A DNA stretch of 64,000 nt, taken from NCBI GenBank assembly GCA_965248605.1, contig CBDFJV010000007.1, positions 186,001-250,000 on the forward strand, given 5' to 3'. Origin of the DNA: CAUZJF01 sp965248605 (GTDB taxonomy: Bacteria; Chloroflexota; Dehalococcoidia; Lucifugimonadales; CAUZJF01). Position numbers and translations under genes: made by a program. Positions 31,930 through 41,397 of this stretch are shown in pieces (positions within the stretch are counted from its first letter, which is position 1; each line of letters starts with the position of its first letter). The notes under the pieces were generated by a model. The model searched no databases. It saw nothing but the letters and a program-made list of their open reading frames with translations, and had not been told where the DNA came from.

Positions 31930-32393
31930 CCGTTGCCTGCTCCTCTCTTGCTTGAATGGCGCGGAACTCGGAGTGCTTCGACTGCTGTTGGGGTTAGGCG
32001 ATTCTACCACGGTCGGAAGGCGATAGCTGGACACTTTTCGGGGAGCTTCCAGCTACAGATCGAAGGCTTTGCGGGTGGGCGGGCGAGAGGCCGTGTCTAC
32101 CGGGCATCGGCTTCCATCGGGTGAGTGTTGCCCGCAGCAATGGGACGAGCGGTTATGGCTGGCCGAAGCCGATCGTGTCGTTCGTCCCAAGGCTCAAACC
32201 TCGAACAGACAGCTCGCGCCTAATATAGGATACCGGTTGCGTGCCGTTCGTAAGTGATGGCAGGTCTGTGGACCTATGCATTACGGTCAATAGACGCTAG
32301 GGAATCGTCAAGCCCGCTACAGTCAGGTATGGCATACACTATCTACCCACACCCAGCTAGGTGCACTCAGACGTCGAACCAGGGGAGGGGAAA
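31930..32393. other. Divergent intergenic region, no gene seen
   Basis: This 464-bp region lies between the divergently transcribed FAH gene and the glycosidase-like gene. It should contain both promoters. I see no strong consensus promoter, repeat or small gene. Confidence 0.35.
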
Positions 32394-33962
32394 TTGAGAA
32401 ACCCACGGCTGATCTACTACAACGACGGCCATCACTTCCACGGCAAGAGGATAGAACCTCCGGCCAGCATCCATATGCTCCAGTGGCCCGTCGACGAGGT
32501 GGCGGGCACCGGCGTTGATTGCCTTGTGTTCGGCCTCGGATATGGCGACGTCTTCTTCCACAATAGCAAGGTCGGACGCGTCATCGGCCAGAACAAAGAG
32601 GTGTGGGAGAGCTACATCGATTGGCGGATCATGCGCATGGCCGAGGAGAGCTTCAAGAAGGGCACAGACCAGCTCCGGGAGGTGATCAATCGAGGCAGGG
32701 AGCTGGGCATCTCGGTGTTTCCGAGCCTGAAGGTCCAGAACAACTCCGTCCAGTTTAGCCAGCGTTGCGGCTCTCTCAAATGGGACCGCGGCAAGGAGGT
32801 ATGCATCGACGAGCCGGGAGCCGAATGGTGCTACGACTACGCCAACGAAGCGGTCCGACAGTACAGGCTCGACCTTCTGCGAGAGGTGCTGTTCGACTAC
32901 CAGCCGGACGGCATCGAGCTCGATTTCATGTTCAAAAGCGACTATTTCAAGAAGGCCGACGTCGAGAAGAACACCCCCATAATGACCCGTTTCCTGGCCC
33001 AGGTCCAAGAGCTGGCGAACGAGGCTGGGGAGCAGCAGGGCCGTGAGATTCCGATAATGGCCCGCGTACCCCTCAAGCGCGACGACTGCCTTGCGATGGG
33101 CCTAGACGTCGAAGCGGTGTTTCAAGAAGGCAGCCTCGATTTCGTGGTCGGCCAAGACGGGAACATAGTCATCGACACAGGAATCCAGGCCAAGTGGCTG
33201 CCGGACGCGGCCAATGCAGCCGGTGGCGCCGCCTACTATCGTCCTCCGCGGCGGGTATACGACGAGCGTGTGGGCGTACCGAGCATCGAGATGTTCCGCG
33301 CTCTCGGCAAGACCCTCGAGTGGCAGGGTTATGCCGGCCAGAACAACGGGTACTTCCTGTGGCCCTTCGCGGAGCGCGAATACCAGATCCTGCGAGAGCT
33401 CGGCTACCCGGAGGTCTACGCCAGGTACACTAAGCGGTACATGCTCTCACCTCGCGAGGGAGTCGAAGGCGAGCCTACCACCACTCCCGAGCGACAGCTT
33501 CCTGCGAAGCTGGAGGACGGCCAGACCGTCTCGCTCAACATCTGGGTCGCCGACGATGTCGACAGCGCCCGCGCCGACGGGGAGATGCGCAAGCCAATAC
33601 TCACCGTCCGCTACTCGTACTACTGCAACGAGGACGATATCGAGACTCGTTTCAATGGCAAGGTCCTCTTGGCAGAGGACTCCGAGATCAACGACGATCG
33701 CGCTCTTGAGATCAAGACAATCTTGAACCCAAACAAGCACCTCCAGGCACCGTTGGGCATGTCGGCCCACTGGTTCCGGTACAAGCTCGATATAGACGAT
33801 GTGAAGCGCGGCGAAAACGTTCTGGAGATCGAGACGAAGAAGCAGGCCCCGAAGGCGGGGTTCGACCGCAGCGTGAACGGAGTCGAGATACTGATGCGTT
33901 ACAAGGACTTTGTGCGTCCCGAGGGGTTCGACGTGGAGCGGATCGCCCCGCTGTCCGCGTAG
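32394..33962 (+). CDS. Putative TIM-barrel glycoside hydrolase-like protein
   Basis: A 522-residue protein from the TTG at 32394, chosen because a GGGGAGGGG ribosome site sits just before it; an in-frame GTG at 32361 is the alternative. The first two thirds look like a (beta/alpha)8 barrel of the GHL10-type glycosidase group: RLIYYNDGHHFHG, ELGISVFPSLKVQNN and DYQPDGIELDFMF (typical strand with acidic residues). The C-terminal third is a beta-sandwich. No signal peptide is seen, so it is probably cytosolic. Activity is unproven; the acidic DGIELDF strand end is the main support. Confidence 0.7.
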   Translation: MRNPRLIYYNDGHHFHGKRIEPPASIHMLQWPVDEVAGTGVDCLVFGLGYGDVFFHNSKVGRVIGQNKEVWESYIDWRIMRMAEESFKKGTDQLREVINRGRELGISVFPSLKVQNNSVQFSQRCGSLKWDRGKEVCIDEPGAEWCYDYANEAVRQYRLDLLREVLFDYQPDGIELDFMFKSDYFKKADVEKNTPIMTRFLAQVQELANEAGEQQGREIPIMARVPLKRDDCLAMGLDVEAVFQEGSLDFVVGQDGNIVIDTGIQAKWLPDAANAAGGAAYYRPPRRVYDERVGVPSIEMFRALGKTLEWQGYAGQNNGYFLWPFAEREYQILRELGYPEVYARYTKRYMLSPREGVEGEPTTTPERQLPAKLEDGQTVSLNIWVADDVDSARADGEMRKPILTVRYSYYCNEDDIETRFNGKVLLAEDSEINDDRALEIKTILNPNKHLQAPLGMSAHWFRYKLDIDDVKRGENVLEIETKKQAPKAGFDRSVNGVEILMRYKDFVRPEGFDVERIAPLSA

Positions 33963-34474
33963 TCCCTGAAATGCAGTTAGATCGAGGCCAAGCAGAGAAG
34001 AGCCTAACTCGGACAGCGGCGGCTCCCATCTTTCTCCGATCAGTGGGTTGGTCCAGACGAGATTCGGCGATCCTAGCGCCAAGAGGCCGTGCCCGACATA
34101 GCTGAGGTAGAGCTCAGGACGAGGCCCGGCGGCCAGACCTCGTCTCTTCGAATGGGCTTTGCACTTAAAGTGCCCCGAACCGTCATTGTCCTTCGACGAG
34201 CTAAGGACGAACGGTGGGATTTGAAGCTACGTTCGTGGTGAGCCTGTCGAACCACGGCTCCGCAACACGACTTTTGGTGCAAAGCCCTTCGAATGAGAAA
34301 GTCACCCCCGGCTGGATTCCCTTCTTGAACCGCCGGCCACTCCCGGCGGAACCTAACAGGCCAGCAGTCCGATGGTTACCCCTTGCCTTCTCACATGCTT
34401 GGCCAGCCACCCTTGGCTAGCCGCCAGGCCGCCACGGTCGTCTCTCAGCTAGCCACACACAATCTCAGTCCTGA
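33963..34474. other. Intergenic region with a MITE, no gene
   Basis: This 512-bp region holds MITE family 2 copy A (34155-34286 plus its 9-bp target duplications). The remainder shows no gene. Confidence 0.5.
34155..34286. mobile_element. MITE family 2, copy A (132 bp, simple form)
   Basis: Perfect 10-bp terminal inverted repeats GGCTTTGCAC / GTGCAAAGCC are extended imperfectly inside (TTAAAGTG against CAAAAGTCG). A perfect 9-bp direct repeat CTTCGAATG lies outside both ends (34146-34154 and 34287-34295), which is the mark of transposition. It contains TTCGTGGTGAGC and GTCGAACCACGG, between which copies B and C carry a large extra module. There is no coding capacity. Confidence 0.85.
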
Positions 34475-35335
34475 CTATCTCTTGAATGGTAGTACCCCGT
34501 CGAAGTACATCTTCGACCGACGCCAGACGTCAAAGATCGGGTACTCCTCGAGATCCGTGTCGGGGTCGCCCGGCGTCTTGTAGGTGCCGGGTCGAACCCG
34601 CCGGATCTCAGGCCTGCCCAGCTCGCTGAAGAACCTCTCGAACTCATCCCGAAGAACGACGCCTGCCGCCGTGTTCATCGCTTCTTTGTACAGCCACTTT
34701 TCAGCCGGGAAGGGCCGCCTGTCCATCAGGCAACAGAGCTTCAGCAGATGAGAGACGCAACTGGTCATCGTGAGAACGACTGCCTCGCGTTCGGTTCGCC
34801 TCAAAGAGTTCTTGGCGCCACCAGCCGCTTTCCAGGCTTTGAGGTAGTGGTCTGTGAGCTTGGCTTCCCAGACATGGTCCGGGTATTCGGAGCACTGCCT
34901 CCGGATGTCCGTGTATCGTCCTGTAGGGTCATGCAAGACAACGCTTGACGCGTGGACCCACCGCTTCACGTCGTCGAACTCTCCAACCACCGCGTGTTCA
35001 AGGCTCTCGTACGTCTCTAGCTTGTATTCTCCCTTGACTCTGTCGATGTGTGTCAACGGAAACTCATCGTATTCGAGCGCAGCCAGGTTCAGAACATTGA
35101 TGTTGCCGGCCTGGATCTCACGCCGGTAGTGTTCATACATGGGCCGCCAGGACGTCGCATCGACGAATACCACGATATCGATATCGTTGAACTTGTCAGC
35201 GACCCCTCGAGTACTCGATCCAACAATAGCGACGGCTGCGCTGTCCCAGTAGTCAGCCCAGAAAGGGAGATCTTGAAAGTGATCCAGGACTCTCTTGCGC
35301 AACGCCTGGGTGATCTGGGACTTGTCTGAGGTCAT
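34475..35335 (-). CDS. Nucleotidyltransferase-fold protein (DUF4037-like)
   Basis: A 286-residue protein with a pol-beta-type nucleotidyltransferase core: VAIVGSSTRGVADKFNDIDI followed by VVF, giving the GS...D-x-D metal site. A C-terminal helical domain of the DUF4037 type follows (SLRRTEREAVVLTMTSCVSH, LMDRRPFPAEKWLYKEAMNT). Relatives transfer nucleotides to antibiotics, proteins or RNA; the substrate is unknown. Its start region and upstream 54 bp are duplicated in inverse orientation at 43443-43496. Confidence 0.78.
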   Translation of the reverse strand: MTSDKSQITQALRKRVLDHFQDLPFWADYWDSAAVAIVGSSTRGVADKFNDIDIVVFVDATSWRPMYEHYRREIQAGNINVLNLAALEYDEFPLTHIDRVKGEYKLETYESLEHAVVGEFDDVKRWVHASSVVLHDPTGRYTDIRRQCSEYPDHVWEAKLTDHYLKAWKAAGGAKNSLRRTEREAVVLTMTSCVSHLLKLCCLMDRRPFPAEKWLYKEAMNTAAGVVLRDEFERFFSELGRPEIRRVRPGTYKTPGDPDTDLEEYPIFDVWRRSKMYFDGVLPFKR

Positions 35336-35344
35336 TTTCTGCTG

Positions 35345-35398
35345 GTAGACGCGTCTGTACTGAGTAGGCTAGACAGGGTACTCTATCGGGAATCCGTG
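35345..35398. repeat. Left copy of a 54-bp long-range inverted repeat
   Basis: It starts GTAGACGCGTCTGTACTGAG and matches the reverse complement of 43443-43496 at 53 of 54 positions. Weaker similarity continues through the CATTTTC that includes the start codon of the adjacent nucleotidyltransferase gene. The copies are 8.1 kb apart. Confidence 0.8.
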
Positions 35399-35480
35399 AG
35401 GATAGCGGGTCCTGATCGAATTTCAACCGTCAGACCGGACGTCCACCTGAGCCCTGCGGCGGACTTCGAGGTGCAAGGCG

Positions 35481-35672
35481 ATGGGCGAACCAAGTCAAAC
35501 GAGAGAGGCTTTGAGGTCCCAGGCACGGTTGGCAGGGCTGGAGCTGTCAGACGAGAGAGTCGAGGAGTTGCTGCCACTCGTCCGCGAGGCCGCCAACGCC
35601 AGGGTCGCGCTCGATCAACTCGATTTGGGTGAGGCCGGGCTCGCGGTTATCTTCCGCCCTTTGGAGGAGTAA
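35481..35672 (+). CDS. Small GatC-like partner of the second amidase
   Basis: A 63-residue protein, MGEPSQTREALRSQARLAGL to LAVIFRPLEE, with two short amphipathic helices and the same ending pattern (L-x-x-x-FRP) as the 73-residue protein before the first amidase. It ends 3 bp before the amidase start and is probably a GatC/AtzG-type stabilising subunit. The short length is normal for the group. Confidence 0.7.
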   Translation: MGEPSQTREALRSQARLAGLELSDERVEELLPLVREAANARVALDQLDLGEAGLAVIFRPLEE

Positions 35673-35675
35673 CCT

Positions 35676-37086
35676 TTGGACGCCAACGACATCTGCTTTC
35701 TCTCCATCGCGGACGCCTCTGAGTTGATCGCGACAGGGAAGCTCTCACCCGTGGAGCTCGTAAACGCCCATCTAGACCGCATCGAAGAGATCGGTGGCCC
35801 TCTCAATGCGTTCATCACCCTTCTAGCCGACGAGTCCTTGGCCGCCGCCAGGGTAGCCGAGGCTGAGATACGCTCCGGCAATTGCCGAGGTCCGCTACAC
35901 GGGATTCCGATCGGGCTCAAGGACCTCTTTTACACTAGAGGCATCAGGACAACGGCAGGATCGAAGATCCTAAGCGACTTTGTCCCCGACTACGACGCCG
36001 GGGTAGTCGTGCGCCTTCGCGATGCCGGCGCGATCATGATCGGCAAGCTCCAGATGCAAGAGTTCGGCATCGGGGTCACCGGCGAAAATCCGCACTACGG
36101 GCCGGCCCGCAATCCCTGGGATACGCTCCGGGTGGCCGGCGGCTCCAGCGGGGGATCCGGCTTAGCAGTGGCCGCGGGCCTCAGCATGGGCGCGCTGGGA
36201 AGCGACACCGGCGGCTCCGTTCGAATTCCTGCGAGCCTTTGTGGCGTCGTGGGTCTCAAACCCACCTTCGGACGAGTCAGCAGAATAGGGATGTACCCGG
36301 CTGCGTCGAGCCTGGACACCGCGGGCTTAATGACCCGCACGGTGCACGACGCCGCGCTGGTCCTGAATGCCATCGCGGGCCATGATACGCGCGACCCGGC
36401 GTCGAGCAGCAGGGACGTAGAGGACTTCGCGGCCGGGCTGGTCGGAGATATCACGGGCACTCGCATCGGCGTTCCAAAGGAGCACTTTTTCAGCGCAGTG
36501 GACCCCGACGTCCACAGCGCCGTGATGGGAGCTGCTGATGTGCTCCAAGGGCTGGGCGCGAGTGTTGAGGAAGTCTCGATTCCGCTGTCGGTCCACGCGC
36601 CGTTGATCGTGAGGACGATTTCAAACAGCGAGACGGCTGAGCTTCATATGGAGCACCTGCGCAGCCGCCCAGACGACTTTGAACCGCGGGTCCGCAGCAG
36701 GCTCGAAGCAGGATCCCTCACGCCAGCCACGCAGTACCTCAAGGCGCAGCGGGCCAGATCGACCTTCAACCGCCAAGTCAACGAGGTGTTGCGAACCGTG
36801 GACTTGCTGCTGACCCCCCACTACGCCGGTAGCCGCCACGAAGATCGGTGAGACATCCGTCACGGTCCGAGGCGAGTCCTTCTCGCCTTTGACGTTACTG
36901 AGGGACCTCACCTGTCCCTTCAATCTGACGGGCCTGCCGGCGGCGTCCATCCCCTGTGGGTTCACCACGGAGGGGCTACCTATCGGCCTGCACCTCGCCG
37001 CACGCCCGTTCGCCGAAACAGCGCTCCTCGGTGCCGCAAGAACTTACGAGCAGGCCACGAACTGGCATCTACGCCCACCCCTTTAA
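35676..37086 (+). pseudogene. Amidase signature family protein, frameshifted near its C-terminus
   Basis: Starts with TTG at 35676, 3 bp after the GatC-like gene. It has canonical catalytic motifs: Lys in GLKDLFYTRG, GGSSGGSG, and GSDTGGSVRIPASLCG with the nucleophile Ser. After residue 384 or so (DLLLTP) a run of six C at about 36817-36822 shifts the frame, giving HYAGSRHEDR and a stop at 36851. With five C the frame continues LLTPTTPVAATKIGETSVTV to LTGLPAASIPCGFTTEGLPI and ends TNWHLRPPL at 37086, the normal amidase C-terminus. It is either a one-base indel pseudogene or a homopolymer sequencing error; the catalytic part is intact. Confidence 0.82.
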
Positions 37087-37494
37087 TATTTTCGCAGCAA
37101 TCCGCTAGCGAAACGTCTGCGGGTAGTCGCGGACACAGACCCAAATCGATGCTCAGTTCTTGCCAGCCGTTGACGCGGGCGCAAGCCGGATCCCAAGTAC
37201 CTTGGTTGTGACTTCAGGCAAAGTCGATTCTCCTCCGCTCCCGACGCGGGTGCCGTGGCCTGGCTGGCCTACAACGCTAACAGCACTAGCACGAGTTCAG
37301 ATATCGCCACCTCAACGCCCTACAATCCAGAGTGCCGCAGAGAACGTTCAGGTTCCTGATGTACGTCCTTCAGCCGGACGGCGAAAAGCTGGTCCCACTT
37401 TCGCGTATCACCCACAGGAGGTGCTCAGGCAAGTCGAAGGGCCAATGATCTAGCAGTTATGAGTCGACGTGCGAGGCTTTGAGCTGGCCGGGCG
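37087..37494. other. Intergenic region, no gene seen
   Basis: This 408-bp convergent gap lies between the amidase and the NHL gene. An ORF at 37160-37453 has no ribosome site or recognisable feature. No repeats or clear terminators are seen. Confidence 0.35.
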
Positions 37495-38583
37495 TCAGTT
37501 GTCTGAGAGGGTTACCGTCCTAAGAGCCGGAGCGATCTCGTATTCGTCGAGTGGGTATCCTTCCTTTCGATATATCTGAATCCGGTAAGCGCCGAAGTCT
37601 GGAACAAACATCAATCCCTCACTGTCCACCCGCACCGACCTGGGACTCCGAAAACGCTCCTGCTGCTCCAGGTTCGAGTTTTCTCGTAGCCTCTTGTTGC
37701 GCAGCATGGTAGGCAGAACCTGCAGTGCCGACTTGGACAGGGTGGCGTTACCGACGAACTGCTGAACGTAGCGGCCGTCGGGGTTGAAGAGCTGGATCCT
37801 GTCGTTCCCCCTATCACAGACGTATATGTCGAAGTCTCTATCCACGTCTATCCCCGCGGGACGATTGAACTCGCCGTTCCCCCTCCCGGAGCGCCCGAAC
37901 TCCAAGATGAATTCGCCCTCCGCGCTGAATTTCTGCACGCGGTCATTACGCCAATCTGAGACGTACACGTAGCCCTCAACATCCACCGCGATGCCCCACG
38001 GCATGTTGAATTGGCCTTGGTCCTTCCCGTACTCGCCCCACTTCTCGAGAAACCGGCCGTCCGTGGTGAACTTCTGAATCCGATGATTCATGGTGTCGGA
38101 AATGTAGATGTTCCCGTCGAGGTCAAAGGCGAGTCCAGACGGTGCATCGAGTTCACCGTCTCCGCTACCATGGCGCCCCCACCGGCCGGCGATGCGGCCT
38201 CGGCGATCGATGACTGTCACATTGTGAAGCAGCTCATCGGTTACGTAACAGGTCTCCTGGCCGTCGGCAATGACATGGACGGGCAGGCACTCCTGTCCCC
38301 CATCTCTGAGAGATAGTCCAGGATATCCGCTCGGTGCATCGTCGTTTTCGTATCGAAGCAGCTCGTCGTCGAAATGAACGATCCGGAGTGAACCGCCTCC
38401 GGACGATGACAGAACGTAGATGCGGCCTTGTTGACCAAACGCCAAATCGACCGCGAAGTCGGTCATCTTCTTTCGGCCAATAGTCTTGTAATACGGAAAC
38501 CCAGCGCGAAGCATTGCATGGGGTCTCGGCATTCTCGGTACCTCCAGCCTATCCAACGCCCTCGCCCGAGGGCTGTCGGTCAC
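37495..38583 (-). CDS. NHL-repeat six-bladed beta-propeller protein (copy 2)
   Basis: A 362-residue NHL propeller with clear blades: IYISDTMNHRIQKF, VYVSDWRNDRVQKF and IYVCDRGNDRIQLF, separated by GSGDGELD- or KDQGQFN-type turns. It is paralogous to 1711-2754 along its length, including the shared LRAGFPYYKTIG-type start and the VGNATLSK and LEQQERFRSPRSVRVD segments. It lies 5 bp downstream of the DUF1800 gene on the same strand, so it is the second gene of a duplicated two-gene unit. No signal peptide is seen. Confidence 0.9.
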   Translation of the reverse strand: MTDSPRARALDRLEVPRMPRPHAMLRAGFPYYKTIGRKKMTDFAVDLAFGQQGRIYVLSSSGGGSLRIVHFDDELLRYENDDAPSGYPGLSLRDGGQECLPVHVIADGQETCYVTDELLHNVTVIDRRGRIAGRWGRHGSGDGELDAPSGLAFDLDGNIYISDTMNHRIQKFTTDGRFLEKWGEYGKDQGQFNMPWGIAVDVEGYVYVSDWRNDRVQKFSAEGEFILEFGRSGRGNGEFNRPAGIDVDRDFDIYVCDRGNDRIQLFNPDGRYVQQFVGNATLSKSALQVLPTMLRNKRLRENSNLEQQERFRSPRSVRVDSEGLMFVPDFGAYRIQIYRKEGYPLDEYEIAPALRTVTLSDN

Positions 38584-38588
38584 GTTCC

Positions 38589-39980
38589 CTAGTTGAACTG
38601 ATATTCCCTAGTGGCAACGACTAGCTGCAACATTCGAGCGACCCGCGTCTCACTTTTGGCCTTCTGTTCATCACTACCAAACGTAAGGTGGCCCTCTGCC
38701 TCCGCATGGGAGATCAGCCGAGAGAGCGTGTCGTCGTCAACGGCCAATTGTCCGGCGAGTTCAAGGCACGTTTCGACGAATTCCTGAGGCAGTAGTGGCC
38801 TCCCGTATGCGACAATACGGTCGACGATCGCCTGGATGCCTGGCTGGCTGCTATCACTAACCTCATCGACGGCGAAGTTGACCCGCTTGTTGAGTGTGCC
38901 ACCGTCTATCCATTCGGGTCCGGTACGCCAGCCTTCGACGGTCAAAGGGTTGTAGAGCGTCTGCCCCATCTCGGTAGCGGCCTGCGAATATTGACGAATG
39001 CTTGGATGCCAAGACTTGTAGGTGCCTGTCAGCTTCAGCACGGCGGCAACCAGTTCGGTGGGGCTTTTTACCATGCTGAAGCGGGCCGTTTTGAAGAAAT
39101 CGGAGTTAAAAAGCACAGATAGGATGTACCTCAAGTCGGCGTTCGACTCCATGTACGCGTTGGCCAAGGTATCAATGGCGTCCGGATCTTGGGGAGCCAC
39201 CTCGTTCCACGAGGCGACGGGGGGCTCGTCCGCGACGAAGAAGTTGTACAGATGCCGCGATATAAACCTGGCGGACGCAGGTTGCTTTGCCACGATTTCG
39301 ATAATATCTTCTCCGTTGAGACCGCCTGTCTCCCCCAGGAAGGTCTTTCTCCCAGTGTCGTGGCTTGCATCGTCGTATACGAAGTCAGAACCATACTTGC
39401 CGTACGGTGAGGTGCCGGGCACAGGTTGCCGGAAAGTCCAACCGGTGAAGGCGCGTGCGCACTCTTTGACGTCCTGCTCGGTGTAGTTACCGACGCCCAT
39501 CGAGAACAGCTCGAGCAACTCACGCCCATAGTTCTCGTTGGGCTCTGCCTTGTTGTTTTCGTTGTTGTCCAGCCAGAAGATCATGGCTGGGTCTTTCGAG
39601 ACTTCAACCAGTACGGTTTGGACGTTGGTTAAAGCGTGCTGACGGAACATAACTATCTGAGCTTCACCAGGATGGGGACTGTTAGACTTAGACGACCCCG
39701 TGGCTAAGACGTGGTGCCAGAATAGAGTCATCTTCTCGGTGAGAGGGCGCCCGGTGTTGATCATGCGGTAGAGCCACACATACGTGGCGATGCTCCCGTG
39801 GGAGCGATCGTACCGGTCCAGGATATCTTCGTCCACGTCCGGAAACCGCTCCGGATGTAATAGGTCGTCCACCACGGCTTCGTATTCTCTGGTGGCTAGC
39901 GCTTCCAACTCGTCCCGTGAGACGCCGAAACCCGCCCGTCGCATTAAATGGGCTAACAGGTCGATGTCACTGTTCGCCAT
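38589..39980 (-). CDS. DUF1800 family protein (copy 2)
   Basis: A 463-residue DUF1800 protein with exactly the length of copy 1. Shared blocks are LMRRAGFGVSRDELEALATR, EKMTLFWHHVLATGSSKS, DPAMIFWLDNNENNKAEPNE, GRELLELFSMGVGNYTEQDV and HDTGRKTFLGETGGLNGEDI. Both copies end RVARMLQL-V-TREYQFN. The AGGGAGGG before the ATG supports the start. It leads into the NHL gene after 5 bp. Confidence 0.92.
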   Translation of the reverse strand: MANSDIDLLAHLMRRAGFGVSRDELEALATREYEAVVDDLLHPERFPDVDEDILDRYDRSHGSIATYVWLYRMINTGRPLTEKMTLFWHHVLATGSSKSNSPHPGEAQIVMFRQHALTNVQTVLVEVSKDPAMIFWLDNNENNKAEPNENYGRELLELFSMGVGNYTEQDVKECARAFTGWTFRQPVPGTSPYGKYGSDFVYDDASHDTGRKTFLGETGGLNGEDIIEIVAKQPASARFISRHLYNFFVADEPPVASWNEVAPQDPDAIDTLANAYMESNADLRYILSVLFNSDFFKTARFSMVKSPTELVAAVLKLTGTYKSWHPSIRQYSQAATEMGQTLYNPLTVEGWRTGPEWIDGGTLNKRVNFAVDEVSDSSQPGIQAIVDRIVAYGRPLLPQEFVETCLELAGQLAVDDDTLSRLISHAEAEGHLTFGSDEQKAKSETRVARMLQLVVATREYQFN

Positions 39981-40115
39981 TGAAGTCCCTCCCTAATGAA
40001 GGCTAAACGCAACTATAACGCAGGCGGATTTGCAGATCGTTCCACTTGCTTCTCGGGAACTAAACAGAGTTCGGTGTTCGCGCGACGATCAGAGTAGCGG
40101 AAGCGCGATGTGACC

Positions 40116-41234
40116 TTAGCGTTTGTGGACGGCTAGCTGATCCATGTACCAATCCCGTCCGTGAATCTCCTTCTTGTAGTCCCATCGCTTTGGGATCGGC
40201 TTCACGGTCAAGCTTCGGTCCTCGAGCGGAAGCTGAAGCGGAACGTGTCCCCGCCTCGTCGACTCTCGGAGGGCGATGGTAATCTCCATCGCCCGAAGCA
40301 TATCCGCCCCGCTGGCCCGGGGCTCGGCACCGTTGTCCAGAGCGTCTACGATGGACTGAACGTGCGCGTCCAGATACTGCTCGGACGGTACGAGCCAGCC
40401 GTCTTCGTCATACGTCGTGTTCCGCTCTCGGCTGGCGAGCACGTCCGGCGTTGCCTCGACGAGCGGCTCGGTGCGTCCTTCACCTTCTGGTCTCGTGTAA
40501 AGCCGGAAGTCGTGTCCGTCGTACGAGAAGACGCCGTCCTCGCAGACGACGTCGACACCACGTTTCGCACCAGACCGGAAGTGGGCGTAACAATGCATCC
40601 CGTTCGTGTACTTGATCAGCCCACCCACACCCTTCATCTCGGCTTGTTCGTCACTGAATGCGTCACCCTCAACCTCGCCAACAACGTACTCGACGTCGGA
40701 GTCGTGTGCGAATAGGTTCACGACCGGCATCCATTGGCACCCGATCTGATTAAGATTGTGGTAGAGGTCGACATACAGGACATGTCCAAGCTGGCCCGAG
40801 TCGATGATTTCCCGGGCCTTCCATAGCTGCGGATGGTTTCTCTGAACGTAGCCGACGGCGAAAGGAATGTGCCGTGTCTGGGCCTCGTCGACCATCCGAT
40901 CCCCATCCGAAAGGGTGGCCGCAAAGGGTTTCTCGCAGAACACCGCCTTGACGTCTTCGGCCATACATCCCAGTACGACCTCGACGTTGGCTCGGACAGG
41001 GAGGACCGGCGCGGCGATGTCGAGTTTCTCTTTGCCGAGCATTTCCCGGTAGTCGGTGTAGCCTGGAACACCGAACCTTTCGCAAAACAGGGCGAGGTTA
41101 TCCGAATCCGTATCGGCTGCGGCCACGACCTCGGTGCGTGGGTGGAACCTGTAGCCGCGAGCGTGGGTCGTCCCCATACGCCCCGCGCCTATCAGACCTA
41201 CCCGGTAGACAGGCTGTGTCTTTTCAGCACTCAA
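40116..41234 (-). CDS. Gfo/Idh/MocA-family oxidoreductase
   Basis: A 372-residue NAD(P)-dependent sugar or polyol oxidoreductase. The Rossmann motif is GLIGAGRMGTTHARGY near residue 13. FCEKPFAATLSDGDRMV (around 95) carries the catalytic EKP Lys, and a C-terminal alpha/beta substrate domain follows. Family members oxidise inositols, glucose derivatives or N-acetylated sugars. It is upstream in position of, but not overlapping with, a large alpha-hairpin protein on the same strand, which fits a carbohydrate catabolic region. Confidence 0.9.
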   Translation of the reverse strand: MSAEKTQPVYRVGLIGAGRMGTTHARGYRFHPRTEVVAAADTDSDNLALFCERFGVPGYTDYREMLGKEKLDIAAPVLPVRANVEVVLGCMAEDVKAVFCEKPFAATLSDGDRMVDEAQTRHIPFAVGYVQRNHPQLWKAREIIDSGQLGHVLYVDLYHNLNQIGCQWMPVVNLFAHDSDVEYVVGEVEGDAFSDEQAEMKGVGGLIKYTNGMHCYAHFRSGAKRGVDVVCEDGVFSYDGHDFRLYTRPEGEGRTEPLVEATPDVLASRERNTTYDEDGWLVPSEQYLDAHVQSIVDALDNGAEPRASGADMLRAMEITIALRESTRRGHVPLQLPLEDRSLTVKPIPKRWDYKKEIHGRDWYMDQLAVHKR

Positions 41235-41397
41235 GATGGATCTCCTCAGGGTCCGCGAGCCGTGAGGTTGTCACTATCCCTAAGGTACCACATGGCGATC
41301 GGGGTTTCGAAGGCCTAACCCCACGCGTGACTCCGATGATGCGGCCCGGTAACGAATCGGAGTTGAGAACGGCGATCGCCATCATGTGGAATGTCCC

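Noticed and set aside
37160..37453. 97-codon ORF in a convergent gap
   Set aside because: No ribosome site, Pro-rich low-information translation and no neighbour logic.
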